Assembly (NCBI GenBank): GCA_025677825.1 | Contig: JAIXMO010000040.1 | Span: 62,001-126,000 of the forward strand | Direction: 5' to 3' | DNA length: 64,000 nt | Source of the DNA: Helicostylum pulchrum | Lineage: Eukaryota > Mucoromycota > Mucoromycetes > Mucorales > Mucoraceae | In this document: positions 45,974-58,451 of the stretch, piece after piece | Layout: every line of letters starts with the position of its first letter | How positions within the stretch are numbered: the stretch's first letter is position 1 | The notes under the pieces: model-generated | What the model was told of the DNA's origin: nothing | Databases searched by the model: none | The model's input: the letters and a program-made list of their open reading frames with translations, nothing else | Made by a program: the position numbers and the translations under genes

Positions 45974-47504
45974 TTAGCGTCTCTTTGAACCAGGATCACC
46001 CATACCCCAAACCCACCTAATTCTTCCATTTGATCCATAAACACGCTCGTATTGATGGTTCAATATTAACTCGACCACAATCCAACAGTTAATAACAAAA
46101 AAGGATGTACCTGCTATCCAAAGTTGCAAAAATGTATTTTGGCCCAAAAATTCCAACTGGTATGCATAATTTAACCACAATCCCTATAAGAAATAATATA
46201 AGTTTGAGCAATATATCAAAGTACTTTATTTTTCGACTACCTGTCCAGCAGCCCACGCAATAACAAGCGTTAATCCCTTCCATTTAAAATTAATATTTGA
46301 GGATGGTAAAATCAATGGGAATAAACAAATATACCACATAAAATACTATATAAAAAAATTATACGTTTAATGAGACTATTAATCCGTAAAAATATATATA
46401 TTTATACTTACTTGAGATGTGATAACTTTGTTGAACGTAACAAATAAGAATGTCTGTACAAAGCAAGCAAAAAATATGTCCTTTCCAAAAGCAATGCCGA
46501 TCAATGTAACTAAAGCTAATTGAGGTACAAATGCTAATAAACCCATCCATGGACTCGTGTTCTCAATTCCAAGATACATTTGATAGAACCAAATCGAAAA
46601 GTTATGACGATGGTCCTCTCTCGTAACATGATACAAGTAAGTATTATGCATAAATTCCATTCCATACCTACAAATAATTACCCTAAGTATTCAAGACGAG
46701 AATGATAAATTAGAAAACTTACTGTTGATACATGAGGGCAGTGAGCAAGAAGAATACGGATGCGCTTGCAACACCAAATATAATACGTAAAGGTGAACAA
46801 AATTCTACTAATCCACGTAAACAATTTTTAAGTTTATTTTCGTCTCCATCGTTATCCAAAACTTGCAATAATCGATATCTATAGTACTGGTATTTCGCTA
46901 AAATAAAAGGATATTTATCAAATGGTTCACCATAATTATTATCCAATAAGAACAACAAAGGTACGGCATAAATGACGGGATATATTTTGAAATGAACAGA
47001 TAAACCAAATAATGTGCAAGCAGAATAAAAGTAACGACGAGTCAAAACAAGGTAAAGAGTTCCTAAGACCATTACGCCTAATAAGGATTCAGCGTTGCCA
47101 CGTGTTGAAATATTTGCGACCATGGGGTTTAATAACCAAAGAGCATCATACTTTAAAGCGTCTTTAGACGACATTCCTCTAAGAACCAATATACGATGAA
47201 TAAGGTATCCTACTAGTAAATCAGCACCAGCAAATAAACATTTGCCAAACGATTTAAACCAATAAATGTTGGGAGTTAACATCATCGCTAGAATGGGTGT
47301 ATAACGATAAGTTTCGCGCAAGTAAGGTGATTGACCTTGTGTTATATATCGTGCAGCATCAGTGAATACAATGTAATCAATATCTGTATATTTTACAGTA
47401 AGATATGCGTCTTGAATCTCTCCATAAATCAACAAAACTACTCGAAGTAGAAAAGCTGCTATACAAAGTTTCTTAAATGTCAACCAAGATGAAAGCCTGT
47501 CCAT
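45974..47504 (-). CDS. GPI14: GPI mannosyltransferase 1 (PIG-M), 450 aa
   Basis: Four exons: 46723-47504 (ATG), 46412-46667, 46241-46345 and 45974-46183 (TAA),all in phase. It is an ER multi-spanning enzyme that adds the first mannose to the GPI anchor precursor from dolichol-phosphate-mannose. Family marks: the lumenal loop YTDIDYIVFTDAARYITQG (with the conserved acidic DxD), SPYLRETYRYTPILA, LWLLNPMVANISTRGNAES and LSVHFKIYPVIYA, later HNFSIWFY. The C-terminal KRR is a possible ER-type basic tail. It is convergent with acyl-CoA oxidase copy 2, 37 bp between stops. Confidence 0.94.
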
Positions 47505-48073
47505 TTCCTATAACATATCTAAAAAGTGAGAGCATTGGTATCAATGACTGCAGTTAAAAAAAACGAAGGCATTTTTTCTTTTGGTTTATTACAGAAAAAA
47601 AAAAGGTACCTTTCAAGTTTTCAACAGCAAAAAAAGATACGGCAGCAAGGTATTTTACCACCACTGAAACCACTACTATTTCATATTGCGATAAATTAGA
47701 CTTTTTGCGGGAGCAGTCCTCCTTCTATACTTTTTGCTTGAAACCATCTACTTAATTAATCTTTTTAAACCAGAAACTTCACACGAAGATGATGCATTTA
47801 TTCTGTAACATCGTGGGAACTTATTCTTTTTGGTCCTTGAACGCCCACCTTGTATGCAAGGATATCCGTGACGAATGATTCGTGCTATTTGAAGGATCAG
47901 CGTCAAACATGAATGCTTATACAGTACGAAGTGTATCTAGATTATTACCTAAAGTAATTGCGACTGCTCTTTTTTCCCTTTGGAGCTTCTTTTTCTTCTT
48001 TTTAAATCGCATGAAAAGTTGTTGTCGCGTTTCTTTATAATTCACAATTATTTTTTACTTTTTTATATAAAAT
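47505..48073. promoter_or_regulatory. Divergent intergenic region, GPI14 and membrane protein
   Basis: About 570 bp with no frame worth calling; holds promoters for both genes. Pyrimidine-rich tracts (about 47968-48005) and a TATA-like ttttatataaaa directly precede the plus-strand ATG at 48074. Confidence 0.5.
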
Positions 48074-49437
48074 ATGATGGGAACTCCAGATACAGAACAA
48101 GAAGGAGGGTTCTTAAGTGGATATAGGCCTAGCTCTTTTAGTCGTTCGACTCAAAAACAAGAGTCCTCCAGCTCATCAAAACAGCGTACACCCAAACCTG
48201 CTACACCAGTTAATAAAGAAACAATGAAAGATGAATTTTCTACAGCTATTTCATGGCCTATTATACTGGCAATAATACCTACACTTGGTGCTTTTGTAGC
48301 TGGTAGTGCAGAAGTATGGAGTGATTTTATCATGATTCTATTAATTTTATATTATGTTTATAAATGGATTACTGGTAAGAAAATATATCATGTAACAATT
48401 AAGTTCCTTTTTAATATAACCAAATTTTTTATTATTTTTGTTTAGTACCATGGGCTTATTATGATACTGCAAGATCTCGTCGCGTGATACATCAATATGC
48501 TACAAATAATAACAACCAAGCGGGCTTGGATTCTAACAAGAAGAGAGACAAAAGAAAAGAATCAGTTGAGGAAGAGTTAAGGAAACATGAATTTATAGGT
48601 TTAGTTTGGGTCATAATATCTCCTGCTGTTGCAGGATATACTCTTCAATATAGCCGATATTTTTTAAGCAACTACGACAAGTACATGAGTACATTCAATG
48701 TTACTGTCTTTGTTCTAGCCGCTAGTCTTAAACCTTTGATCCATGTTATGGCTCTGTTACGTGAAAGAACTGTCTTTTTACAAAGTGAGATGGTAATTAA
48801 TGAAAGTGAAATTGAAGTATTACAAAGAAAGCTAGAATCTATGGAAGAAGAACTTGACGGTTTAAGAAAAGCGTTTGCTACAAAGAGAGACCTTGGGCAG
48901 GTATAGTGAAAAAAAATAAAAAAATAAAAAAATATAAAAAATAGTGACTAACCGTATTTATATAAATGCAAGGTGACAAATGGTATCACTCCAAGTATTC
49001 AAAACTTATCAAATGCTATACGACAATTTGAGAAAAAAGACAAATCATTTCGTTCATGGTCCGAAGAAAACTTTTCAAAGATGGAGAAAAGAGTGTGCGA
49101 CCTTGATCAGCTTCTTTACTTTAGTATGGAACAAGATCAAAAGAAATCTGCTCAAAAATTATTGGTTACCTTGATGTTTTTACCAATCAATTTGACTTTC
49201 TGGGCTGCAAGTCGTATGGCGGGACTTTTACCTATTCCAAGGGCATTATTAGGTTTTACGGTAAATAAATCTCCTCGGCCTACCTCTTCCTATCGACCCA
49301 ATTCGAAACATTTGACACATCCCGACGTACATACTTCTGCCGATGCTTCTTCTTCTATGCAGCCTGATACTTTCTTCCATCGTCGTCACGCTACAACCGC
49401 TAGAGAACCGTCTGAACATAGTTATTCGGAAGAATAA
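48074..49437 (+). CDS. Membrane protein with coiled coil, unknown function, 406 aa
   Basis: Three exons: 48074-48374, 48446-48900 and 48973-49437. The N-terminus is Ser/Gln-rich and disordered (SFSRSTQKQESSSSSKQR). Hydrophobic segments follow: ISWPIILAIIPTLGAFVAGS, then FIMILLILYYVYKW, FIGLVWVIISPAVAGYTLQY and FNVTVFVLAASLKPLIHVMA, then a long coiled coil (about residues 235-280, ESEIEVLQRKLESMEEELDG), and a last hydrophobic stretch (LLVTLMFLPINLTFWAASRM) before a Ser/His-rich tail. I do not recognise the family; the shape (membrane segments around a coiled coil) fits an organelle-tethering or morphology protein. An alternative ATG is 3 nt downstream. Confidence 0.75.
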
Positions 49438-51277
49438 TCGGTTCCACGATACGATCTGGTCACAGGACCACCCGTTCCTAAAACTATTTAATCGTTTTCT
49501 TTGTACATAAACATAACTACTTTCACAAATCATTTAGTACACCCCAAAAAAAAATCTTGCAATTCTAAATAAATATGTAAAATGCATGCTGTCTCTGAGC
49601 TTATATTATAAATGAATAACTTTATAGGGGATATGCAGATCTTACGTGGAAAAAAAAACTATATCTGTATACATATATCTTTAGATTGGTGGTATATATG
49701 TATTTCTACCCACCATAACCCTAACTCTATTAGTTACACTAGTACCACATGTAAAACTTAAACATTTGTTCGTCTCCGCCGTATAATAGCTCAACCGGGA
49801 ACCTACTTTGGTTCTTGTAAACAAATGTTTGTCAATAGAAATACTTCGACCAAGTTTCATTGTACTTTCGTTCCTCTTGCGTTTTTCTATTTATTTGCTA
49901 GAATATTGTTCTATAGAAAATAATAGTATACGCGTACTATAGTCTTTCCGGAATATATTCAGGGATATAGTTTATAAAATGAGGTGATAATTTTAACTTC
50001 TACTGGACAAAGACAAAATTAAAATAAGTAACACTGCTATTTTTTTTTTAAAAAAAAAAAAGCTAATTACAAACTAATTAATCTAGTTCTTTTTGCTATA
50101 TGCAATCCTGCTGTCAAAGGGAAGAAAATATTGGCTGAGAAAAAAAACATTGACCTCCTTAGTGCTTTGTCTACAAACTGGAACTTTTTTTACTTTATAA
50201 GTCAACTTTTGGGGAGGGAAGAACAACGAAATCTAATCATTTGATTATGAAACTTTAAAAAAAAATTAATAAATTGTAAAAAAGCTAGATTGTTTAATGA
50301 CATTTGTTTGTCCTTTAAGATATACGAGTTTTATTCCTTCTATTACGAAAGATCCTACGTAACAAACACTGAAACAAACATACACGCTATATTTGTTTGT
50401 TCTGTAGTAAACTATTGTTATTCATTTACATCACAAGGTAAAACCTGCCCTAAACGCACTATGCAAATACAAAGTATCCATTCTTAAAAAAAATGAAGTC
50501 ATTTCCTTTTTTGTTTATTTTAATTATTTTTTTCTGTACCTTAGCGATGCGTTCCTTTATATAGTTAGTATTTAGAATAGATATACCCCATCAAATATAT
50601 TAGAAACAAAAGATATACAAAAAAAGATATCGCTTTGAATTACGTGATTGACCAAATAAGCGAACCATAAAAGGAGGGAACGAAACTGAAAAGGATAGAG
50701 TTCTTGTATGATCAACTCTGAATGATGCATAACATCACATTATGTTATGTCTAGAAAAAAAAAATATGTACCCGTGCGTTATTTTGCTTATCTATGGCAG
50801 ATAAAGGAGACTATCTCTCTTTTTCCAAAAAAAAACTAAAAGCATATTTATAAATATTGTGCATGTAAGGCGACTTATTTTATTTTTTTTACTTTCCAAA
50901 GAGTACATGAAGAATAAAAAAAAAAAAATTTATATATATTTATATATATGTATTAGCGTTTTCGACTAGTCCCTTTAATATAATACAGTTACATTTATTA
51001 CATTGAATAGATGTCTATGTCTACCAATCGGTTTATTGCAAATATTCATTGTAAATACCTTAATACTACGCAGTCAGTCTTAAAACACATTCACAAGACG
51101 CGGACCTTTTACCGAGAGAAAGAATAAACTATATAGAACTGGTTTCTACCCGTACTTTTAACTATACTTAAATAACGAAACTAAGATGATCTCTATTTGG
51201 GAAATATGTTCTTACCACTTTTTAAAATAAAATTCATGCAAATGATCCAATAAAAACTTTATTTATAAAAAAAAACT
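49438..51277. other. Intergenic region, no supported gene
   Basis: About 1.8 kb at the shared 3' ends of the coiled-coil membrane protein gene and the decarboxylase gene. It contains a T10A12 palindromic run (50040-50061) and AT-rich low-complexity DNA. No frame shows a family motif or splice structure. Confidence 0.5.
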
Positions 51278-52960
51278 TTAACCCTTTAAATCATTAGCTA
51301 GTATCAATAATTCCTTGGGCGCATCGAACTGAGGCATGACTACTTCCAAAAAATGAATTTTGGAAGGTTGCTTACTGACAATTTCCATAACATCTTCTAA
51401 CTCTTGTGGCGTACTAACTTTTGCTTCTACACCTATCTCCGTCGGCGTCTTTCCATTTGTTTTATTTGTTTCCAAATAGCCTCCAAAATATCTTAACGAG
51501 TTGCTGTATTCCCACATCTGAAAGTTATTGTAATCGCGATAAGGGCCATTGATAAGCTTTTCTGTAAGGTACCCATCATTATTCAGAAGAAATATGACGG
51601 GTGTAAGACCTTTTCGGATAAAAACTGAAACCTCTTGAGCTGTAAGTTGAAAGGACCCATCACCAACAAAGAGATATACTCGACGGTTCCTATCAGCCAT
51701 ACAAGCTCCTAGTGCCGCTCCTACAGAGTAACCAATAGAACACCAAAGTATCTGACTAATATACGTTGTACCCTTGGTAGCCTCCATATTAAACAAACTA
51801 AATCCAGCTGTTCCTGCTTCAGAGATAACAATACTATTCGGCTCAATATATGTATGGACTTTATTCCAAAAATATCTGTGGGTAATTTCTGTTCTGTTAG
51901 CTTCGTTAAACGTAGGTCTTAAACGAGGAGCCAGATGTATCAGTTCCTTATTTTCTGGAAGCGCTAATGTCAAAAGAGGCAATAGTTCTTGCATACAGAC
52001 ACCAGGATACTCAGCAAAATCAATAACAGCGCCAGTACTATGGAACTGAATGGTCTTGACTTTCTCCATACCGTAAGAGAAGTTACCAGTATTAAAATCA
52101 GTTTTAATTGGCCCAAGTTCAATCAACAAATCAATCTTTTCAATTTCTTCTCGAATACCGTCCAACGAAAGCTTGCCGCAATAGACACCGCGATAATTAT
52201 CAAGTTCGCAATTTACTACGCCTTTCCCAATCGGCGTAGAAAAGGTAGGAAACCCAGACTTTTCGATAAATGCATTTGCTTCGACTTCTAGTCCGTACCG
52301 AATAATACATCCATCTACCATAATTACCGGATGCTTAGCTACTTGTAATTCATTTAAAACGTTTTGGAGAACAATTGATTGGATTTTTTCCGGGTTCTTT
52401 GGGTTCTGGAGCCGAAGAGGGCGGGCAGGTACCTCGACCAACGCATTGATTAAATCTACCGGAATCCCAAGATAACCTGGTCTTTTACAAAGGAAGGCTG
52501 TCTGGATTACTCGGTCGATTTCTGATGCTGCATTTTTAAGAGTTAAAGTAGCTGACGCTTTCGTTACCATGCTACCCATCTTAAAAAACACTTGGTAATC
52601 TCCGTTGCCTAACGTATGATGTAATAAGAGTTGAGCCTTTTGATGGGCTACGCGAGGAGCTCCAACAATATGAATGACAGGTACATTCTCTGAATACGAT
52701 CCAGCAATCCCATTGATAGCTGAGAGTTCTCCTACGCCAAACGTAGTCACCAACGCTCCTGCTCCACGAACACGAGCGTACCCGTCAGCGGCATAAGCAG
52801 CGTTTAATTCATTAGCGTTACTTCCGAACATAAGGTCTTCATCATCTTCTATTATATCTAATAAAGGCATATTGAAATCTCCAGGCACACCAAACACAGT
52901 ATTAATCCCAATCTCCTTGAGACGATTAATTACATGTCGACCAATTGAAATAGTAGGCAT
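51278..52960 (-). CDS. PDC: Pyruvate decarboxylase family (TPP enzyme), 560 aa
   Basis: Single-exon gene, ATG at 52960. It has all catalytic marks of fungal pyruvate decarboxylase at the expected numbering: Asp 28 in FGVPGDFN, Glu 51 in ANELNAAYAADGYAR, the HH pair in LLHHTLGNGDYQVF, and the TPP/Mg motif GDGSFQLTAQE ... LLNNDGYLTEKLING with its catalytic Glu. It makes acetaldehyde from pyruvate in fermentation. The usual LWGSIG phrase is LWCSIGYSVG here, and substrate-pocket residues differ in places, so a related 2-oxo acid (indole- or phenylpyruvate) is possible. Length matches the family (563 in yeast Pdc1). It is divergent from PUS1. Confidence 0.92.
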   Translation of the reverse strand: MPTISIGRHVINRLKEIGINTVFGVPGDFNMPLLDIIEDDEDLMFGSNANELNAAYAADGYARVRGAGALVTTFGVGELSAINGIAGSYSENVPVIHIVGAPRVAHQKAQLLLHHTLGNGDYQVFFKMGSMVTKASATLTLKNAASEIDRVIQTAFLCKRPGYLGIPVDLINALVEVPARPLRLQNPKNPEKIQSIVLQNVLNELQVAKHPVIMVDGCIIRYGLEVEANAFIEKSGFPTFSTPIGKGVVNCELDNYRGVYCGKLSLDGIREEIEKIDLLIELGPIKTDFNTGNFSYGMEKVKTIQFHSTGAVIDFAEYPGVCMQELLPLLTLALPENKELIHLAPRLRPTFNEANRTEITHRYFWNKVHTYIEPNSIVISEAGTAGFSLFNMEATKGTTYISQILWCSIGYSVGAALGACMADRNRRVYLFVGDGSFQLTAQEVSVFIRKGLTPVIFLLNNDGYLTEKLINGPYRDYNNFQMWEYSNSLRYFGGYLETNKTNGKTPTEIGVEAKVSTPQELEDVMEIVSKQPSKIHFLEVVMPQFDAPKELLILANDLKG

Positions 52961-53887
52961 TTTTAGTTTTATTTGTAAAGAAAAAGAGTTTTAAAAAAAA
53001 ATTAAATTATTCTGTCTTTTTATATATTCAAAAACTCTAATTATAGAGTATTTTGATTTAATTAAATAATATGATGTATAATTACAGAAGGTAGTTTTAA
53101 TTGAGACTGATAGCCTATATAATAACAGTGATTTCTTAGGTTGCTGTAGAGGGGGTTAAATAAGACTGTCCTGTACAACATCAATACCAGCTGTCAAAAA
53201 AAGAGGAAACAGTGCTCCCCTCTTTTTTTTTTTGTATATAGTTACTTGTCTGGGTAACAAACCTGCTATCCAAAAGGATTATATCATCGTATGCACTTCG
53301 AATTACCCTTTTTTTTATGCGTTTGTAAATATTTAAGAGTTCAATACTAGAGTATATGGAATACTTTTTATACGCATTAGCTCTTTTTTCTTCTATCTAC
53401 TCGAAATAAGAGTTTTAATAGCTTTTAGTGTATTCAGTAAACCCCCTTTCCTCATTAGTAGATTATAACCGATCATGCATTCAGACTTTTAAAGATGATC
53501 GGTTAAGATCGTGATACTAATACATATTTCTGTGCGTTACATATGTATCAGTGATTAATGTACTAATTTAAAGTAAAATTCAATGTAGCCATCAGATTAT
53601 ATATTCCGTTTATTTATATGTATCCTTTTTTATTGTTATTCTAGTTACGTAACTAGCTTTTTTTCCTTCTATGCCTCATCTATTTACTAGTATAGGAAAT
53701 AGTTATGCTTTATATACCTGCCATACCAAAACAAAAAAAGGAAAACCCGGGTTCAGGAACACACATATTCCCAACACCACACAGTCACAAACCCACGCCC
53801 ACTCAATACGAAAAAATTTTCCCATTTTTTTCCATACTTCTTTTTTTTATATACGAATAAACATATATCAAAAAACCAAAAACCAAA
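52961..53887. promoter_or_regulatory. Divergent intergenic region, PDC and PUS1
   Basis: About 930 bp, no gene. It holds AT-rich promoter-like sequence for both genes; a CA/C-rich stretch (about 53755-53800) and a T tract precede PUS1. The plus frame starting at 53671 merges into the PUS1 leader in another frame and is not supported. Confidence 0.5.
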
Positions 53888-55473
53888 ATGGGAAGTGCTT
53901 TTTCAAGAGAGAACAAACCAGCCGAACAAAAGTCAGAAGCAAGACCTACTTTACCAGAAAAGATAGGTTCAAAACGTTCAATCGACGCTGACCAAGATTC
54001 TAAAGAATCTCATTCTAAAAAGAAACGTCATTTCAACAAGAAAGATTCATGGGCTAAGAAAGAAAAGAAGGGAAAGGAAGGAGGTGGTAGTAAACCTTCT
54101 GCTGGTGGGCTTCAAGCTCGTCCTGATAGTTTAGGACCCAGAGAACCTCGTATTCCTAAAAAGAAGGTTGCCCTTTTAGTAGGTTATAATGGTACTGGAT
54201 ATCAAGGCATGCAACTGTAAGTTTAAAATAAATAAGGGAATATATATATACAATCTAACGACTGCATATAGCAACCCTGATTGTGTTTCTATCGAAAGTA
54301 TCCTTTTTGATGCCATGGTAAAAGCCAATGCAATCTCCAAAGATAATTCAGAAGATCCTAAAAAGTCTGCTTGGATGAGAGCAGCTCGTACAGATAAAGG
54401 TGTTCATGCAGCTGGTAACCTTTTATCATTAAAGATGCAAATCCCCACCGATTACGATATTGTTGAACGCATCAATTCATTCTTACCCGACCAAATCCGC
54501 GTTTGGGGGTATGTACCTGTTATCCGTTCATTCCACGCCAAAAACCTCTGTGATTCCAGAGTCTACGAGTACTTGTTACCTACTTGTGCTTTCATGAAAC
54601 CTATCCCCAAGGAATTAACCGACACACCTACCAACGAAGACGATATTATGATCTGTAACAATGATCCTGTCAACCCAATTGTTAAATACGCTACTCGTAG
54701 TACACCTGAAGTTATTCAACAAAGACACGATTATAGAGCCACCAAGGAACAACTCGAGACATTTGCTACAGCTCTTAAAGAATTTGAAGGAACTCATAAC
54801 TTTCACAACTATACAAACGGAAAGGCATTCAATGATAAAAGTGCTAATCGATATATTATGAGTATTGATGTATCTGAGCCTCTTTATATTGATGGATCTG
54901 AATGGGTTAGTATTAAACTTCATGGTCAATCTTTTATTTTACATCAAATTCGTAAAATGATTTGTAAGTATATATAGTATATAATTCAGTTCTAAGTATG
55001 ATATACTAATACAATTTTTTTTCTTCTTTTTTTTTAAAAAAAAAGCAATGGCTATGCTTATCACTCGTACCAATACACCTATTTCACTTATTGCCGATAC
55101 ATTCGAACGCCCACGTATCAATATTCCTAAAGCACCTGCACTTGGTTTATTATTAGAGCGTCCCATCTTTAAAGTCTACAACGAAAAGATGCGTGTAAAA
55201 TCCAACCAAACCGAAAGAGACGTAGTTGATTTCAATGTATATAACGAAAAGATCGATGCCTTTAAAAAGGAATGGATTTACAAAAAGATCTTTGAAGCAG
55301 AAAACCAAGAACATGTATTTGACGGTTATTTAAATTCATTAGATTCTCATATGGGTAACGATTATGCTTACTTGAATGAAGACGGTATTATCCCTGATGA
55401 GTGTCTTGTACATACAAAGTATAACAATCCTGTTAAAGTTGAATCTGATGATGAAAAGGAAGAGGATGATTAA
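53888..55473 (+). CDS. PUS1: tRNA pseudouridine synthase Pus1, 482 aa
   Basis: Three exons: 53888-54216, 54272-54963 and 55046-55473, in phase. The N-terminus is Lys-rich with bipartite basic stretches (KKKRHFNKKDSWAKKEKK), a nuclear signal. The TruA fold follows: LVGYNGTGYQGMQL, then ARTDKGVHAAGN with the catalytic Asp, IRVWGYVPVIRSFHAKN, SRVYEYLLPTCAF, and FILHQIRKM. Pus1 modifies several uridines in tRNAs and U2 snRNA. The C-terminal tail is acidic (ESDDEKEEDD). The second junction gives QIRKMISMAML. Mucoralean and other fungal Pus1 proteins are of similar length. The SDR gene follows 193 bp downstream on the same strand. Confidence 0.95.
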
Positions 55474-55666
55474 AGAAAAGTCGTTACACAAAATCATTTT
55501 GTGGGCTTGCAAAATTCATGACTAAACTAAAATACCACGCTCAAAACCTTCTTTTTTTCCCCTTCCTTATTAAGGTCATATATAATAATTTTCACATTTT
55601 TTATTCTTTTTTTTTTTTACTTTTTCTTTTTCTTTTACTAATAAAAAAAAACCTTATACATATATA

Positions 55667-56765
55667 ATGGCTTCTACTGCTACAGACCGTGTTTCCCAAA
55701 TCATTGACCACTTGGCACAAGTTACACCTTCTCTTAAGGATAAAGTATGTATTGTGACAGGCGCTGGTTCCACTCATGGTATTGGGTAAGAGACATATAT
55801 AAAAAAAGAGCGAGACTCTATCTCCACTTTATCCATAAAAAAAACTTATCTTTTTTTTAAAAAAAAAAAAAAGTCGTGCAACTGCCTTTGCACTTGCCAA
55901 ACGAGGCCCTAAAGCCATTTACGTTACTGATCTTGGCATGGACAATCTTGAAGAATTAGCAAAAGAAATCGAACGTACTTACGCTGGTGTTGAATGTATT
56001 CCGTATGCAGTTGATGCAGCTTCCGACAGCGCTGTTACCGGCATTATTGAGCAAGCCATGTCTAAATACGGTAGATTAGATGTATTCTTTGCTAACGCCG
56101 GTGTTGCTACTGGTGATCGTCTTCGCGACGAAACCGCCGAATCGTTTATGAGAATGATGCGCATTAATGCACTTAGTTGTTTCCTTGCTATTAAGCACGC
56201 AGGTGCAGCCATGTCCGTTACTGGTAAAGGAGGAAAAGAATTCTCATCAGGTTCCATCATTTGTACCGCTTCAGGTAAATATGCAAAGATATGTATTTTT
56301 TTATCAAGTTACAAGGAATCTAAGAATATTTTTATACATAGTTGCTGGTCTTCGTTCTGGTGCTGGATCACCTGAATATTCTGCCTCTAAAGCTGCGTAA
56401 GTATTTATATATAAATATAGTGACAACCCAAATTAATCCTCAAACAAATAATCATTAGCGTGGTCAATTTATGCCAAACAGGCTCATATCAATATTCCGG
56501 CAAAAGCATTCGCGTCAATGCTATTTGTCCAGGCTTAATTGAAACAGGTATGACAAAGCCTACATTTGATTTTGCTCGTGAAAGAGGTACAGCAAATAAA
56601 ATTGGACAACTCAATCCTACCAAGAGATACGGTGTTTCATCTGAAATTGCTCATATGGTTGCCTTTTTAGCATCAGATGAAGCATCTTATGTTAACGGTC
56701 AAGCTATTGCTGTTGACGGTGGACTTTCAGCAAGTCATCCTATTGTTCCTGGCAGATCCCATTAA
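55667..56765 (+). CDS. Short-chain dehydrogenase/reductase, 293 aa
   Basis: Four exons: 55667-55785, 55874-56274, 56342-56396 and 56459-56765. It is a classical SDR: cofactor motif [11 protein letters not shown] (residues 30-40; a His-Gly insertion relative to TGxxxGIG), ANAGVA, the active-site pair in PEYSASKAA (YxxxK), and [12 protein letters not shown]. Asp after the second beta strand (VTDLG) suggests NAD(H) preference. The C-terminal [13 protein letters not shown] is typical. Substrate unknown; it is not ketoacyl reductase by any specific mark. Its 3' end meets the convergent lipase gene with 39 bp between stops. Confidence 0.92.
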
Positions 56766-56804
56766 TTTAAAGAAAAAAAAAGAGTTTATTACATAATAAA
56801 AAAA

Positions 56805-58451
56805 CTAAAATTTTGTGGTATCTATAAAATGTTTAATGGTAGCTTCTCCAGCATCAGTTGTATACATATTGTTTCTACAAACAATACTACCGTGTGCATT
56901 AAACCCACGGATATAAACCCAAACGCGTTCCCAATCTAACAAGTTCAAGTTTTTATGAATCTGTAGAGTCTTTTGATCAAGTTGTAAAGGTTTTGCGTTT
57001 GATTGTAAGGCCTTTCCAGGTGTCACTTTACAATAATATATAGTCCCATCTTGTTCAGTTATCTCACTACCATCATGATGAGAACTTGATCGTTGTAATG
57101 GTGGAGAGGAAGTATCACCGGGTAAATTTAAAGCATCAAGCGCACCTGCCAACATACCACCATCCACAAATTTATCTACATCACTAGCACGTCTATGATC
57201 TAATGTTGCATCGCTTTCTGATGATTTAATAGTGCTGTCGTTGTTTTGATAGGTTAGTAATAATTTAGAAGATCTGTGTCTTGAAAGCAATCCTTGAATA
57301 CCAATTAAAGAAAGCACAAGTAAAAAGTAAACCGGTCCCAAAATTGGTAAAATGCAGTAAAGGACAGTTTTCAGTAAAACGGGTTTCAATGCAATCTTTT
57401 TCTTCTTCTTTTTTATCTCTACACCGGTAGGTACTTTGACATCATATGCTGTGATTAATGTCTTGTATGATTCGTCTAACGTACTATGTATATATATATT
57501 TAATTTGATGTATATCATATATATATAAAAAGGGATGAACTTACATATCAATCTTTCCTTTACTTTCAAAAAAGTAATCCATTACTTCCATACCAGCAGT
57601 CCAATAAGGCACTGTACGATCATTAGCAATATTGATATAAGTTCTTCTTGTCTTGAATTTTGCGAGATATTGAAAGTATATTTGATCTATGTGATTTCAG
57701 TTACAGTGTACTATGTGTGTGTGTGTGGTTAAAAAAAAATTACCTGGATCAGCTAATACTTCCAACATGGATTTATTATTTTCTTTGTCAAACTTATCAA
57801 TCAATTGGAGTTGTTCGCCCGATCTCGATACGATTCTACCACTCATAAAATTAAATACCACAGAAATAAAAGATTTTGAAGGAATTTTGACGCCCATATG
57901 AGGTGTAGCAAATGAAATATAATACTACATAAACATGTTACGCATAATGAAAACATATTTTTTTACACAATAAAAAAGGCACTTACATCTGGTTCAATTG
58001 TGTTAAAGAAACCTCGCTGTCCTAATAAACCAACGGTGTATCTGGTAATTAAACCACCTAATGAGTACCCGACAATACTGAATCTGGTAACTCGTTTTCC
58101 ATTTTTGCCTAATCGTACGACCGTTGATTCAATCTACCAATATTTAAGGTTATTTCCTACTGTTTTTTGTCAGTGTTTGTATAATATCTTACTTCATCAG
58201 TCAATCGTCTACCACAAATATCTACACCGTCATAAGTATATTTTGCTTCGTTGACACTAGCATTTAACTATGTATAAAAAAAGAAAAGAAAGTAAGCCAC
58301 CCGGTTTTTTTAAAAGAAAAAAAAACTTTACAATATGAATGGCATCGCCATACTTGTCTTGTAACTTATTCTCAATGTAACCCATATGACTTTTATTACC
58401 CCAAAGTCCATGAGAGAGAACTACGAGCGATATATCTTGTACACCAGGCAT
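56805..58451 (-). CDS. DUF676 serine lipase/esterase, 447 aa
   Basis: Six exons: 58332-58451 (ATG), 58193-58267, 57987-58133, 57744-57924, 57545-57686 and 56805-57483. All phases agree. The alpha/beta hydrolase begins with the oxyanion motif LSHGLWGNKSHM and has the nucleophile elbow GYSLGGLITRYTVG; YYISFATPHMGVK and NIANDRTVPYWTAGMEVMDY are typical of the yeast Rog1/Lpl1-type lipase family (His/Asp region around NDRTVP). A hydrophobic helix (TVLYCILPILGPVYFLLVLS) in the C-terminal part could anchor it to a lipid droplet or ER membrane. An inserted Ser-rich linker follows. Substrate is probably phospholipid or acylglycerol. Confidence 0.88.

Noticed and set aside
51774..52291. Plus-strand frames of 91 and 100 codons
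   Set aside because: Antisense shadows of the decarboxylase gene.
53671..53991. 106-codon plus frame upstream of PUS1
   Set aside because: Overlaps the PUS1 start in another frame; CA-rich leader sequence without motif.
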